Source: UBA1672 sp033851915 (GTDB lineage: Bacteria > Pseudomonadota > Alphaproteobacteria > Micavibrionales > Micavibrionaceae). From it: DNA of 64,000 nt. The position numbers and the translations under genes were made by a program. The notes beneath the pieces are model-generated. The model worked only from the letters and a program-made list of their open reading frames with translations, had not been told where the DNA came from and did no database searches. Positions 1-8,712 of this stretch are shown one piece after another; the first letter of the stretch is position 1; each line of letters begins with the position of its first letter. The stretch spans positions 62,001 to 126,000 of the forward strand of contig JAWSVM010000012.1 of the NCBI GenBank assembly GCA_033851915.1. The letters run 5' to 3'.

Positions 1-1599
1 TCTGTGCATCTAGAGCAAAAAAATAAACTTTTGGAGCTTGAAAAGCATCGCGGCAAAATTCAGAAATCTCTTGAATCGCTGCAAGCCACTTTAAACGAGG
101 TTCTTTCCGAACAAAATGCAGCAAAGCAACGCTATGATACTTTACTTTCTGATATTAAAGCGACAGAGAAGACACTGAAAGATCTCCGCCCTGCCCTGCA
201 AAAAATAAAAGAGAGAAATCTTCGCGTTGAAAGCGAAAAAAAACGCTATGAAGATCAAATCAAATCCATTGATGAGGATGTCTTATCTATGCAGGAGACC
301 TTGCAAAAAGACCAGATATCACTGGATGCCATTATTCAAAATCAAGATAATGGAACGCATAGTGAAGATATAATAGATCAAGTCAAAGAAACGCTGGATC
401 AAGCAAAAGAAGAGCACCAAAAAGCGGTGCGTGAATTCGATATGCTGGCACAAGAACAAAGCACCCGCCGTGCCCGTATTCAAGCCATCGCGGATGAACG
501 TATCTCCCTTAAAAACAGAACCATCCGCGCGACAGAGCATTTAAAGACCCTGAAAGATCGCATTCAAACACTAACCGAAAAGCTCACTAGCTTAAATGGT
601 CAGCCCATTAATCTTGAGAATGGGCATGAGGAAATGCTCACCCTTATCAGTAAAATAGAAGCACAAAAAGCAAACGCAGCAGATCAACTTTGCCGCTGTG
701 AGGAAGATGTATCCCTCACCAACAAAGCATTAAAAGACGCTGAAACAATTTTGGGCAATGCCAGAGAAGAGCGCGCAGGCAACCAAGCCATGCTCAGTGC
801 CACAAATGAACAACTAAAGGCTTTAGAAGCAACAATAGAAGAAAAACTGGATATCCGCCCGCAAGACTTACTTAAGCATGCCGCCGTTGATTTGGTTAAA
901 TATCAAACGGATGATCTAGCGAAATTAAAACAAGACAAAGACCAGCTAAACCGTCAGCGCGATGCGATTGGGCCGGTTAACTTACGTGCAGAAGATGAAT
1001 CCAACGAACTTGAAAAAGAATTCACGACATTACTGCATGAGAAAAATGACCTTATTCAAGCGATAGAAGAATTACGCGGCGCGATTAACAAGATTAACAA
1101 AGAAGCCCGCGAGCGCCTGAAAATTGCCTTCGATCATGTAAATGCACATTTTCAAAGATTATTCGTACGATTATTCGACGGCGGTAAGGCACATTTGGAA
1201 TTAGTCGCATCAGAAGATCCGCTTGGTGCAGGCCTTGAAATATTCGCCCAACCTCCCGGTAAAGCCCTACAATCTCTATCCTTACTTTCCGGTGGTGAGC
1301 AAACGCTAACCTCTATTGCACTCATCTTTGCCATGTTCCTAACCAACCCGTCACCAATTTGTGTTTTGGATGAGATTGACGCCCCGCTTGATGATGCAAA
1401 CGTGGATCGCGTTTGTAATCTTCTCGAAGAAATCGCAGCGCGCGGTGAAACCCGCTTCCTCGTCATCACACATCATCGTTTAAGCATGGCTCGCATGGAT
1501 AGGCTCTATGGTGTCACCATGTCTGAAAAAGGTGTTTCACAGCTTGTTTCTGTCGATTTACAGCAATCATTTGGCTTTATAGATAAGCAGGTTGCATAA
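1..1599 (+). CDS. smc: Chromosome segregation protein SMC, C-terminal part
   Basis: This is the 3' part of smc; the reading frame is open to the first base, so the N-terminal Walker A head and hinge lie outside the window. SMC forms the ATP-driven condensin that compacts and segregates the chromosome with ScpA and ScpB. Visible here are a long Glu/Lys-rich coiled coil, then the C-terminal ATPase head. The head has the ABC signature LSGGE (about 1285-1299) and a Walker B with catalytic acid, VLDEID (about 1360-1380), followed by the D-loop. The stop lies three bases before the atpI start, so smc may be co-transcribed with the ATP synthase genes. The protein ends normally. Confidence 0.95.
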   Translation, partial: SVHLEQKNKLLELEKHRGKIQKSLESLQATLNEVLSEQNAAKQRYDTLLSDIKATEKTLKDLRPALQKIKERNLRVESEKKRYEDQIKSIDEDVLSMQETLQKDQISLDAIIQNQDNGTHSEDIIDQVKETLDQAKEEHQKAVREFDMLAQEQSTRRARIQAIADERISLKNRTIRATEHLKTLKDRIQTLTEKLTSLNGQPINLENGHEEMLTLISKIEAQKANAADQLCRCEEDVSLTNKALKDAETILGNAREERAGNQAMLSATNEQLKALEATIEEKLDIRPQDLLKHAAVDLVKYQTDDLAKLKQDKDQLNRQRDAIGPVNLRAEDESNELEKEFTTLLHEKNDLIQAIEELRGAINKINKEARERLKIAFDHVNAHFQRLFVRLFDGGKAHLELVASEDPLGAGLEIFAQPPGKALQSLSLLSGGEQTLTSIALIFAMFLTNPSPICVLDEIDAPLDDANVDRVCNLLEEIAARGETRFLVITHHRLSMARMDRLYGVTMSEKGVSQLVSVDLQQSFGFIDKQVA

Positions 1600-1602
1600 A
1601 TC

Positions 1603-1923
1603 ATGGGTATTCCGGAAGAAACTAAAAAAAAGATGGATGAGCTGGACCAGCGGATAAAAGAAGCCCGCCAAGACCAACAAGAAATCGATGATGCCTACAA
1701 TCCAAGCGATGAAGAGCAATCACCCGACGCCGAAAGAAGCGCGCGCGCAGGCTCTGAATTCCTATCTACAGTCATTGCCGGAGCTTTCTTTGGCTATGGA
1801 ATAGACTGGTACTTTAACTCGACACCTATCGCGATGATCCTCTTCATTCTTCTCGGATTCATCAGTGGAGTCATGCGTGCAAATGCGGCTATGAAAAGAA
1901 ACTCGGAAGAAAATGAAGAATAG
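1603..1923 (+). CDS. atpI: AtpI-family F0F1 ATP synthase assembly protein
   Basis: This 106-residue protein has a charged N-terminal half (about residues 1-45) and two hydrophobic helices (about 50-90), with the glycine-rich first helix AGAFFGYGID typical of AtpI. AtpI helps assemble the c-ring and may affect Mg2+ supply; it is not part of the finished enzyme. It stands first in the F0 operon, in its usual place before atpB. The ATG is three bases after the smc stop. About 85 bases separate it from atpB. Family assignment rests on the two-helix pattern and position. Confidence 0.85.
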   Translation: MGIPEETKKKMDELDQRIKEARQDQQEIDDAYNPSDEEQSPDAERSARAGSEFLSTVIAGAFFGYGIDWYFNSTPIAMILFILLGFISGVMRANAAMKRNSEENEE

Positions 1924-2009
1924 AGTCTAAACGCCATTGCTTATATGAAAAAAATAGGCTAAAAACGTTAAAATTTTTAAATGCGTACCGTATCTGTGGA
2001 GATCAAAAC

Positions 2010-2765
2010 GTGGCAAGTCCAATTCATCAATTCATTGTAACGCCTATTTCCCCATCCGCTAAAATGGATATCAACGGGATCGATATTTCCTTTACCAATT
2101 CATCCCTATCAATGATGATCGCCGCATTTGTTTGTGTGCTTCTTCTTACTCTGGCATCACGCCGTGGTGATATGATTCCCGGTCGCTGGCAAATGTTTGG
2201 CGAAATTCTATATGAATTCGTAAGTAAAATGGTGCAAGAGAACATCGGAAAAGATGGTCGCCAGTATTTCCCGTTTATATTTACGATCTTTATTTTCATT
2301 CTGACAGGTAATCTCTTAGGGTTATTCCCACATGCATTCACTTACACATCACATTTAATTGTGACCGGTGTTTTATCTCTCATGGTTTTCTTTATGGTTA
2401 TTGCCTTTGGCTTATACAACCATGGCCTAAGGTTCTTTTCACTCTTTCTGCCACCAAACGTGCCATGGTGGCTGGTTGGGTTTATCATCCCTATTGAAAT
2501 TATCTCGTTTTTTGTACGTCCAATCACCCACTCTGTAAGGCTTTGCGCAAATATGATGGCTGGTCACCTTATCCTAAAGGTGGTTGTCAGCTTCTCAGTC
2601 GCAGCGGCAAGCATGGGTGTTGCATGGGCGGCTCTGGGCATATTCCCAGTACTAATTAATGTTGGTCTGTTGATGTTTGAGCTACTAGTTGCTTGCATTC
2701 AGGCTTACGTTTTTGCAATTTTATCATGTGTTTATCTCAAAGATAGTGTTGATCTTCACCACTAA
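2010..2765 (+). CDS. atpB: ATP synthase F0 subunit a
   Basis: Subunit a (251 residues) forms the proton half-channels beside the c-ring. The essential arginine is present in the helix with the sequence HSVRLCANMMAGH (Arg177). Several membrane helices are seen, including 34-49, 87-105, 113-135, 153-169 and 195-240. The start is GTG at 2010, preceded by a GGAG motif (about 1997-2000). The order a, c, b', b is the standard alphaproteobacterial F0 operon; F1 subunits are encoded elsewhere. Confidence 0.97.
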   Translation: MASPIHQFIVTPISPSAKMDINGIDISFTNSSLSMMIAAFVCVLLLTLASRRGDMIPGRWQMFGEILYEFVSKMVQENIGKDGRQYFPFIFTIFIFILTGNLLGLFPHAFTYTSHLIVTGVLSLMVFFMVIAFGLYNHGLRFFSLFLPPNVPWWLVGFIIPIEIISFFVRPITHSVRLCANMMAGHLILKVVVSFSVAAASMGVAWAALGIFPVLINVGLLMFELLVACIQAYVFAILSCVYLKDSVDLHH

Positions 2766-2831
2766 ACCTGTATGATCGCACCGATAAAAAATGGGCTTTT
2801 TTATTAACGACTGAACTAAAGGAAAAAAATT

Positions 2832-3056
2832 ATGGAAGTAGAAGCTGCAAAACTTATTGCCGGAGCATTGGTTGTATTACCTGCATTTGGCGCGGCACTT
2901 GGCTTGGGTATGTATTTTGCATCATACAACAACGCTATTGCACGCAACCCTGAAACAAAGAAGCTATTGGATGAGAAGTTCTTCTTGATCCTCGCATTCA
3001 TCGAGGCTCTTGGTATTATTCCAATTGGTGTTGGTGCAGCTTTGCTGTTTGGTTAA
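2832..3056 (+). CDS. atpE: ATP synthase F0 subunit c
   Basis: Subunit c (74 residues) makes the rotating proteolipid ring of F0. It folds as two membrane helices (about 8-30 and 50-72) joined by the polar loop that contacts F1, with the conserved RNP (38-40). The proton-binding carboxylate is Glu58 in the second helix (FIEALG). A good ribosome-binding site, AAAGGA, precedes the ATG. The residues around the carboxylate show no obvious Na+-binding pattern, so H+ coupling is likely. Confidence 0.96.
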   Translation: MEVEAAKLIAGALVVLPAFGAALGLGMYFASYNNAIARNPETKKLLDEKFFLILAFIEALGIIPIGVGAALLFG

Positions 3057-3108
3057 TATTTGCGATCTGTATCGTAAACATATTACAACTAAATATTCAG
3101 GAAGACCG

Positions 3109-3720
3109 ATGATAAAGAAACTGGCTGTTTCCAGCTTTTTAACGCTTACTTACGCTACGCAATCTTTTGCAAGTGGCGATGAACATGCACCTGCGCATCA
3201 TGATGCAGGGCATGCAGAAACCTCTGGCGGTCTTCCTCAACTTGATCCCTCCTCTTTTACAGGGCAAACTTTCTGGCTGATCATATTCTTTGTGATCATC
3301 TATTTTATATTCTCCCGTAAATCTCTGCCCGATATTTCACGTGCAGTAGAAAACCGTGCGGAACGTATAAAGAATGATCTGGACTCTGCCGATCGCCTAA
3401 AAGACGAAGTAACATCCGTTCAAGATACTTACGAAGAAAGCCTTAAAAAAGCGCGTGAAGAATCTTCATTACTGTTTCAGAAAATAGAAGATGATCTAAA
3501 AGCAAAGGCAGAAGAAAATACAAAAAAATTCGAAGGGTACTCTGCTGATAAAATCGCTGACCTAGAAGAAAACATTGCTAAAGCACGCAATGCCGCTATG
3601 GAAGACATGAGCGAAATCGCCGTAGATGTCGCAACAGAAGCTGCAGAGAAAATTATAGGTGTCCGCGCAGATGCCAAAAGCGCACGAGCTGTTGTTAACT
3701 CACTGAACAAAGCGGCTTAG
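3109..3720 (+). CDS. ATP synthase F0 subunit b' (second b subunit)
   Basis: This 203-residue stator subunit is the b' paralogue found in alphaproteobacteria and phototrophs. I chose ATG 3109 because it has an AGGA site just upstream and gives a sensible N-terminus; the open frame extends back to 3010 inside atpE. The protein starts with a signal-like hydrophobic stretch (about 1-22) ending in FASG, then a short His-rich segment, a membrane helix (about 62-80, WLIIFFVIIYFIFS) and a long charged coiled coil to the end. It pairs with subunit b encoded 10 bases downstream to make the peripheral stalk. Often labelled atpF' or atpG. Confidence 0.92.
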   Translation: MIKKLAVSSFLTLTYATQSFASGDEHAPAHHDAGHAETSGGLPQLDPSSFTGQTFWLIIFFVIIYFIFSRKSLPDISRAVENRAERIKNDLDSADRLKDEVTSVQDTYEESLKKAREESSLLFQKIEDDLKAKAEENTKKFEGYSADKIADLEENIAKARNAAMEDMSEIAVDVATEAAEKIIGVRADAKSARAVVNSLNKAA

Positions 3721-3730
3721 GAGATTTAAA

Positions 3731-4231
3731 ATGGAATTTTTAACTGAATTACTGGCTGATCCTTACATGTGGTATACGTTCTCTTTCGTGATATTTGCCT
3801 CGATCATCATTAAAGTTGCCTCCCCTATTATTACAAGCGGACTCGACTCCCGTATTGAAGAAATCAAAAAGGATCTCGCAGAAGCAGAAAATTTGCGCGT
3901 CGAAGCACAAGAAATGCTGGCACAATATCAACGTAAGCACCGTGATGCTGTACAGGAATCAGAAAAAATCATTAATATCGCACGCGATAACGCTGAACAA
4001 TTCAAAGCACAGGCCGAGGCAGACCTTGATGAAATCATGACACGCCGTGAACAGCAACTTGAAAGCCGCCTACAGCGTATGGAACAAAATGCAATTAGTG
4101 AAATTCAAGCTTATGCAGCAGACCTTGCAATGAATGCCGCAACACAAATTATTATTGATCAGCTTGATAAGAAAACAAATTCAAAGCTTGTTGAACAATC
4201 AATTGCGAATATTGAAGCGAACATTCATTAG
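3731..4231 (+). CDS. atpF: ATP synthase F0 subunit b
   Basis: Subunit b (166 residues) has one N-terminal membrane helix (about 10-32) followed by a long coiled coil that links F0 to subunit delta on F1. It lies 10 bases after b' with an AGGAG site (3719-3723) at the b' stop. It is the last gene of this F0 operon. No atpH-A-G-D-C follows, so the F1 genes form a separate operon outside the window, as in Rhodospirillum and Rhodobacter. Confidence 0.95.
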   Translation: MEFLTELLADPYMWYTFSFVIFASIIIKVASPIITSGLDSRIEEIKKDLAEAENLRVEAQEMLAQYQRKHRDAVQESEKIINIARDNAEQFKAQAEADLDEIMTRREQQLESRLQRMEQNAISEIQAYAADLAMNAATQIIIDQLDKKTNSKLVEQSIANIEANIH

Positions 4232-4366
4232 CCGCCCAAAACGCGCCATCTTATTGATAATATCCACCATACACACTTTACGCCTCTTTACCTGTTCCAT
4301 TCAAACAGTGTAGACTTCTGTCTGATATTATTTTGATTATAACATTTGTAAATTAAGGTGCGCGCC

Positions 4367-5647
4367 ATGTCCGAAGTACATGCAATAACACAATCTCCGG
4401 AAGATATCGTTTCTGCACTTGGTGCAGAGGCAAAGAAAGCTGCGGCAGTACTTGTGCAAACACCCACCGAAACAATAAATAATGTCCTTGCGGGACTCGC
4501 TGATGCTCTACGCCAAAATGCAGAATCTATCCTAAGTGAAAACCAGAAAGATTTAGATGCTGCCCGCCAGCACGGCTTAACTGATGCAATGATAGATCGC
4601 CTTGCGCTTGACGAACAGCGCATTGAGGGAATGGCACAAAGCGTAGAAACCGTAAGACGACTTGATGACCCTACGGAAAAAATTCTATGGGAAGAAGAGC
4701 GTCCCAACGGTTTGAAAATTCAGCGCATATCCTGTCCCATCGGTGTATTCGGCATGATTTACGAATCTCGCCCTAACGTTACAATTGATGCCTCCATTCT
4801 ATGCATTAAATCACACAGCGCGGTTATTCTGCGCGGTGGTTCAGAAAGCCTACACAGCTCTCTAGCCTTACATAAAATCATCCAAAACACACTTGAAGCA
4901 TTTAATCTGCCTAAAGCTTGCGTATCCATGATCCCAACCAGCGATCGCGCTGTCGTTGGTGCAATGCTGCGCGCGGCAGAATATATTGATGTTATGATCC
5001 CGCGTGGTGGCCATGGCCTGATTGAACGCGTTATGAACGAAGCACGTATGCCGGTTTTCGGACACCTTGCTGGGCTATGCCATATTTATGTCGATCAAAG
5101 TGCAGATGCTGATATTGCAAAGAACGTGACATTAAACGCAAAAATGCGCCGCACCGGCGTTTGCGGTGCCATGGAAACATTGCTACTGGATGAAAATCTT
5201 GATAAAGCAACTGCCTCCGATCTGCTCGCCAATATTATTGATGCAGGGTGTGACATTGTTGGCGACGCCGCCGTTCAAGCCCTCGATAACCGTATAAAGC
5301 CTGCAACCTCTGAAGACTGGACAACCGAATATCTGGACTCAAAGTTAAGCTGCCGTATGGTTAGCAATATAGAAGAAGCTGTCTCCCACATTAACGAGAA
5401 AGGTTCTCATCATACAGATTGTATCATCGCGCAAGATGATAATGCCGTCGCCTACTTCCAGAAAAACGTTGATAGTGGTATTGTTATGCATAACGCATCC
5501 ACACAATTTGCCGATGGTGGTGAATTTGGTATGGGCGCGGAAATTGGTATAGCCACAGGTAAAATGCATGCACGTGGCCCCGTTGGGTTGCAACAGCTCT
5601 GTACCTATAAATATCTCGTACACGGTACTGGCCAGACAAGGGCTTAA
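4367..5647 (+). CDS. proA: Glutamate-5-semialdehyde dehydrogenase (gamma-glutamyl phosphate reductase)
   Basis: ProA reduces gamma-glutamyl phosphate to glutamate semialdehyde with NADPH in proline synthesis. The 426-residue protein has the full aldehyde-dehydrogenase-like fold, with the nucleophilic Cys266 in RRTGVCGAMET and the typical GVFGMIYESRPNV segment (about 126-138). I prefer ATG 4367 over GTG 4358, since the AAGGTG site at 4354-4359 is correctly placed for it. The partner kinase proB is not in the window. The order proA-nadD-rsfS-rlmH is common in alphaproteobacteria. Confidence 0.96.
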   Translation: MSEVHAITQSPEDIVSALGAEAKKAAAVLVQTPTETINNVLAGLADALRQNAESILSENQKDLDAARQHGLTDAMIDRLALDEQRIEGMAQSVETVRRLDDPTEKILWEEERPNGLKIQRISCPIGVFGMIYESRPNVTIDASILCIKSHSAVILRGGSESLHSSLALHKIIQNTLEAFNLPKACVSMIPTSDRAVVGAMLRAAEYIDVMIPRGGHGLIERVMNEARMPVFGHLAGLCHIYVDQSADADIAKNVTLNAKMRRTGVCGAMETLLLDENLDKATASDLLANIIDAGCDIVGDAAVQALDNRIKPATSEDWTTEYLDSKLSCRMVSNIEEAVSHINEKGSHHTDCIIAQDDNAVAYFQKNVDSGIVMHNASTQFADGGEFGMGAEIGIATGKMHARGPVGLQQLCTYKYLVHGTGQTRA

Positions 5648-5665
5648 CCCTTTTAAAGAAACAAC

Positions 5666-6295
5666 ATGCCCATTTTCTCTAACCCTCAAATTTTAAACTC
5701 CGCACGTTGGAAAAATATGCGCATCGGAATTTTGGGTGGATCATTTAACCCTCCGCATGAGGGACATGTCCATATATCAAAAATGTTGCTGAAGTCCTTC
5801 AAGCTGGATGCCATCTGGTGGTTGGTTGCCCCGCAAAACCCGTTAAAATCCACTAACGATATGCTCCCCTTGTCCGAGCGCATAGAGCTATCACGAAAAA
5901 TAAACGACCATCCTAAAATTATTGTAACAGGCATGGAAGAAGAGTTCCGCACAACATACAGCTATGCCTCGATCAAAAAACTAAAGACATATTATCCCCA
6001 TACGCATTTTGCATGGATAACCGGCATGGATAACGCGCATAATTTCCATCTATGGAATAACTGGAAAGAGATTTTGGGAGAGATCTGCATGATCCATGTA
6101 ACGCGCCACCCACCCGTTAAGCTGGTGAAGCAATGCCCTGTCCGCATGCTCTCCACACAAAAGCATATTATTCTGGATCGCGGCGGATATTGGCCGCTGG
6201 ATACAAATACAACATATTGGCTGTTACAGAAGAAAATGGTTAATATTTCATCAACAGAAATACGTAACAAAAACCATTGCAAAACAACAGCTTGA
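5666..6295 (+). CDS. nadD: Nicotinate-nucleotide adenylyltransferase
   Basis: NadD adenylates nicotinate mononucleotide to deamido-NAD. The nucleotidyltransferase signature GSFNPPHEGH lies at about residues 23-32, and the C-terminal ISSTEIR motif contacts ATP. A start at ATG 5717 (MRIGILGG) is possible, but alphaproteobacterial NadD proteins usually carry a short N-terminal extension with a Trp before RIGxLGGSFNP, as here, so 5666 is preferred. The protein is 209 residues. NadE, the last enzyme of this pathway, is encoded at 51.6 kb. Confidence 0.93.
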   Translation: MPIFSNPQILNSARWKNMRIGILGGSFNPPHEGHVHISKMLLKSFKLDAIWWLVAPQNPLKSTNDMLPLSERIELSRKINDHPKIIVTGMEEEFRTTYSYASIKKLKTYYPHTHFAWITGMDNAHNFHLWNNWKEILGEICMIHVTRHPPVKLVKQCPVRMLSTQKHIILDRGGYWPLDTNTTYWLLQKKMVNISSTEIRNKNHCKTTA

Positions 6296-6329
6296 TGCAC
6301 CTTCATGCATTGCACGAATCAGAATAACA

Positions 6330-6518
6330 TTGCATCGGCAATTCAAAGGGCATATAATAAAGTTATGAGGTTAAAAACGAAAACTTCTGGAAGAAAGGAA
6401 CAGGTGACTGCTTGAGGATAAGCAATCGTCAAATGAATTTTTTCACTGAATATAGAAACTCCGCTAACTTGGATTTTTTATTGGCTGAGCCCGCTTTTAT
6501 TGCGGTTCGGCCTTTTTG
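6330..6518 (+). ncRNA. Possible small RNA in the nadD-rsfS gap (unidentified)
   Basis: About 270 bases between nadD and rsfS hold no supported protein gene. The stretch contains a clear stem-loop at 6405-6431 (TGACTGCTT paired with AAGCA-atc-GTCA) and ends in a strong terminator-like hairpin. This arrangement would fit a small RNA or a structured leader ending in a terminator. I recognise no known RNA family. Boundaries are guesses. Confidence 0.25.
6483..6518 (+). terminator. Rho-independent terminator before rsfS
   Basis: GGCTGAGCCCGC pairs with GCGGTTCGGCC across a seven-base loop, with one bulge and two G-T pairs, and is followed by TTTTTGTT. It separates the upstream transcript from the rsfS promoter. 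Confidence 0.7.
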
Positions 6519-6534
6519 TTGGTAACCAAACGAC

Positions 6535-6560
6535 TATAATGAAATGACTTTCATAAGGAG
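6535..6560 (+). promoter_or_regulatory. rsfS -10 box and Shine-Dalgarno site
   Basis: A perfect TATAAT lies at 6535-6540, about 17-20 bases after the terminator; no good -35 box is visible. AAGGAG at 6555-6560 is the only strong ribosome-binding site before rsfS. It sits eight bases before ATT 6569, 21 bases before ATG 6582 (a ten-codon out-of-frame ORF) and 50 bases before ATG 6611, which is far too distant. It therefore decides the rsfS start. Confidence 0.6.
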
Positions 6561-6568
6561 AAAACGTC

Positions 6569-6958
6569 ATTATTACATATCATGAAAAAGAGCAACTTAG
6601 CCCTGAACAAATGAAAAGCCTGATTGAGAAATCATTGGATGCCGATAAGGCGGAAGACATTATCTGTGTTGACCTTCCAGAAAGCTCTGCGCTGGCAGAT
6701 TATATGTTTATCGCAACAGGAACATCATCCCGCCACGTTAGCGCTCTGGCACGTAAACTAAAAGAAAGCCTGCAACTGAAAAATGTTAAAGGCATCTCTA
6801 TCGAAGGCCTATCCCAATGTGATTGGGTGGTTATGGATGCGGGTGACGTAATCGTTCATCTGTTCCGTCCCGAAGTGCGCGAGTTCTATAATATCGAGAA
6901 AATGTGGTGCGCAGGGCAACTGCCTATTAATGCTGCTATCGACCAAATCCAGGCCTAA
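6569..6958 (+). CDS. rsfS: Ribosomal silencing factor RsfS
   Basis: RsfS binds ribosomal protein L14 and blocks subunit joining when growth slows. The DUF143 fold is clear: KAEDIICVDLPESS, DYMFIATG, and the C-terminal IVHLFRPEVREFYNIEKMW. The first ATG (6611) cuts into the first helix and has no ribosome-binding site nearby. Reading upstream in frame gives residues LSPEQ, which match the usual family N-terminus, back to ATT 6569, eight bases after AAGGAG. I therefore annotate an unusual AUU start (129 residues). If AUU is not used, the start is ATG 6611 (115 residues), perhaps coupled to the short ORF 6582-6614 whose TGA overlaps that ATG. Confidence 0.85.
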   Translation: MITYHEKEQLSPEQMKSLIEKSLDADKAEDIICVDLPESSALADYMFIATGTSSRHVSALARKLKESLQLKNVKGISIEGLSQCDWVVMDAGDVIVHLFRPEVREFYNIEKMWCAGQLPINAAIDQIQA

Positions 6959-7003
6959 TCCGCAAATAAACCTTCACTCATAAAGTCAGGCAAGGATTTC
7001 ATT

Positions 7004-7462
7004 GTGCTTAAAGTTGATATTATTTCTATCGCGCGCATTAAAAAAGGCCCGTATTACGACCTTATTGAAACTTATAAAAAGCGTATTCGTTGGAGCTTGA
7101 CGATTTACGAGCTGGAATCCAAACATAGTGATCCCAAAAAATGCCAATTGGATGAGGAAGAAAAAATCCTCAAACATATTAATGACCGAGCGGTTGTTAT
7201 TGCCCTTGATGAACGCGGGGATGGCCTTAAATCTCTGGATTTTGCCAAAATGCTAGAAAATTTCAAGAATAACGGTGACAACCATATCCAGTTTATAATT
7301 GGTGGCGCAGATGGCCTAACACAGAAGACCAGAGACAAAACCGATATTCTCCTCAGCTTTGGACAACAAACATGGCCACATTTACTTGCAAGAGTGATGC
7401 TTTTAGAGCAAGTTTATAGAGCGCAGCAAATCCTTGCGGGGCATCCCTATCATCGGGAATAA
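7004..7462 (+). CDS. rlmH: 23S rRNA (pseudouridine1915-N3)-methyltransferase RlmH
   Basis: RlmH methylates pseudouridine 1915 in helix 69 of 23S rRNA on the assembled ribosome, using SAM. The 152-residue SPOUT fold is complete, with the IGGADGL SAM-binding loop (about 108-114) and the ending GHPYHRE characteristic of the family. GTG 7004 is the start, with AAGGAT upstream. It follows rsfS, its usual partner gene, by 45 bases. Confidence 0.95.
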   Translation: MLKVDIISIARIKKGPYYDLIETYKKRIRWSLTIYELESKHSDPKKCQLDEEEKILKHINDRAVVIALDERGDGLKSLDFAKMLENFKNNGDNHIQFIIGGADGLTQKTRDKTDILLSFGQQTWPHLLARVMLLEQVYRAQQILAGHPYHRE

Positions 7463-7485
7463 TTTTTGACAAAGAAACACAATAA

Positions 7486-8676
7486 ATGGCACGGCTCTTA
7501 TCATTATGCTTGATCCTGTTATTTATAACCCACCTTTCGGTCAAAGCAGGCACGCCCCCTATCCCAAAGAATAAAAAAGAGGCACTCCATTCCTTTGAAG
7601 AACGCCTTGCACAAGAAAATAAGAACAAGAATATTCTTACAAAGCAAAGCAAGCATATTCATAATGACTTGGCCAACACTAAAAACAAGCTGATAAAAAC
7701 CGCAGCAACCATTCAGAAAAACGAGGATGACCTTAAGAACTTTGAACAGCGCATAGCAAACCTTGAAGTTAAAAAATCTATTTTGGAAGATGATTTAAAA
7801 GCCGACCGTGCCTCTATTGCAAAACTTATTCTGGCACTAGAACGTATCCGCAGAACACCTCCCGAAGCAATGCTCGCCCGCCCGGACACACCCTATAAAA
7901 CCGCACAAAGCGCGATGTTAATGGGCAGCATTATTCCCTCGGTCAATCGCCACGCGGAAAAGCTGAGTAAGAATTTGGAAACCCTACGCCGCGTCACAAG
8001 TGATTTGGAGCTTGAAAAAACATCTTTATTGGAAACTTCTAAAGATTTAAAAGCACAGCATAGGAAGCTCTCCGGCCTTATAGACAAACGAACAAAACTG
8101 TTTGCAAAAACAAACAGTGATATTGTGGCGCGCGAACTCTCAATACAGCAAATATCTCTGCAAGCGCAGAATCTGGAAGATCTCGTCAAAAGAATCAAAG
8201 AAAATGAACGCAAAGAGAAAATCCGTAAAGAAAAAGAGCGAAAGAAAGCCAAATATATTACGCGCACAAAGCCGCACCGAAAAATCATAGATTCAGGAAC
8301 ATCAAGGTTACCAATATCGGGTATCATCCGCGTCGGTTACAGGCAAGCCGACCATTTGGGTGCCAAAAGTAAAGGTCTAACCATAGAAGGCCGCGCCGGA
8401 GCGCTGGTTATAACGCCCATGAACGGCACAATTCAATTTACCGGCGCATTCAAACGTTATGGCAATATAATTATTATAAAGCATGCAAATGGCTTTCATT
8501 CTTTGATTGCAGGGCTGGATAAAATTAACTCGGTCATAGGCGATCATGTAAAATCAGGTGAACCAATCGGAATATTGCCAAATTCTTCTTTAATTCCACG
8601 CCCAACACTATATTATGAGCTCAGGAAAAATGGAAAAGCTGTTAATCCTGCCATAAAATTCCCTAGCTTAGGCTAA
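7486..8676 (+). CDS. EnvC-like murein hydrolase activator with degenerate LytM domain
   Basis: This 396-residue exported protein has a signal peptide (about 1-21, ending VKAG), a long coiled coil (about 30-250) and a C-terminal M23/LytM domain (about 300-393). The LytM zinc ligands are lost: the usual HxH before E(I/L)RKNG is replaced by TLYYELRKNG, as in EnvC. Such proteins do not cut peptidoglycan themselves but activate amidases at the septum. It is followed by ctpA, the order found in many proteobacteria. A basic stretch of Lys/Arg/Glu lies at about 245-270. Confidence 0.85.
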   Translation: MARLLSLCLILLFITHLSVKAGTPPIPKNKKEALHSFEERLAQENKNKNILTKQSKHIHNDLANTKNKLIKTAATIQKNEDDLKNFEQRIANLEVKKSILEDDLKADRASIAKLILALERIRRTPPEAMLARPDTPYKTAQSAMLMGSIIPSVNRHAEKLSKNLETLRRVTSDLELEKTSLLETSKDLKAQHRKLSGLIDKRTKLFAKTNSDIVARELSIQQISLQAQNLEDLVKRIKENERKEKIRKEKERKKAKYITRTKPHRKIIDSGTSRLPISGIIRVGYRQADHLGAKSKGLTIEGRAGALVITPMNGTIQFTGAFKRYGNIIIIKHANGFHSLIAGLDKINSVIGDHVKSGEPIGILPNSSLIPRPTLYYELRKNGKAVNPAIKFPSLG

Positions 8677-8712
8677 ATACTTTTTTTAATTCAAAAGGAC
8701 TCTAAACGCGTC

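Noticed and set aside
3010..3108. N-terminal extension of subunit b'
   Set aside because: It overlaps atpE in another frame; ATG 3109 has a proper ribosome-binding site and signal-like N-terminus.
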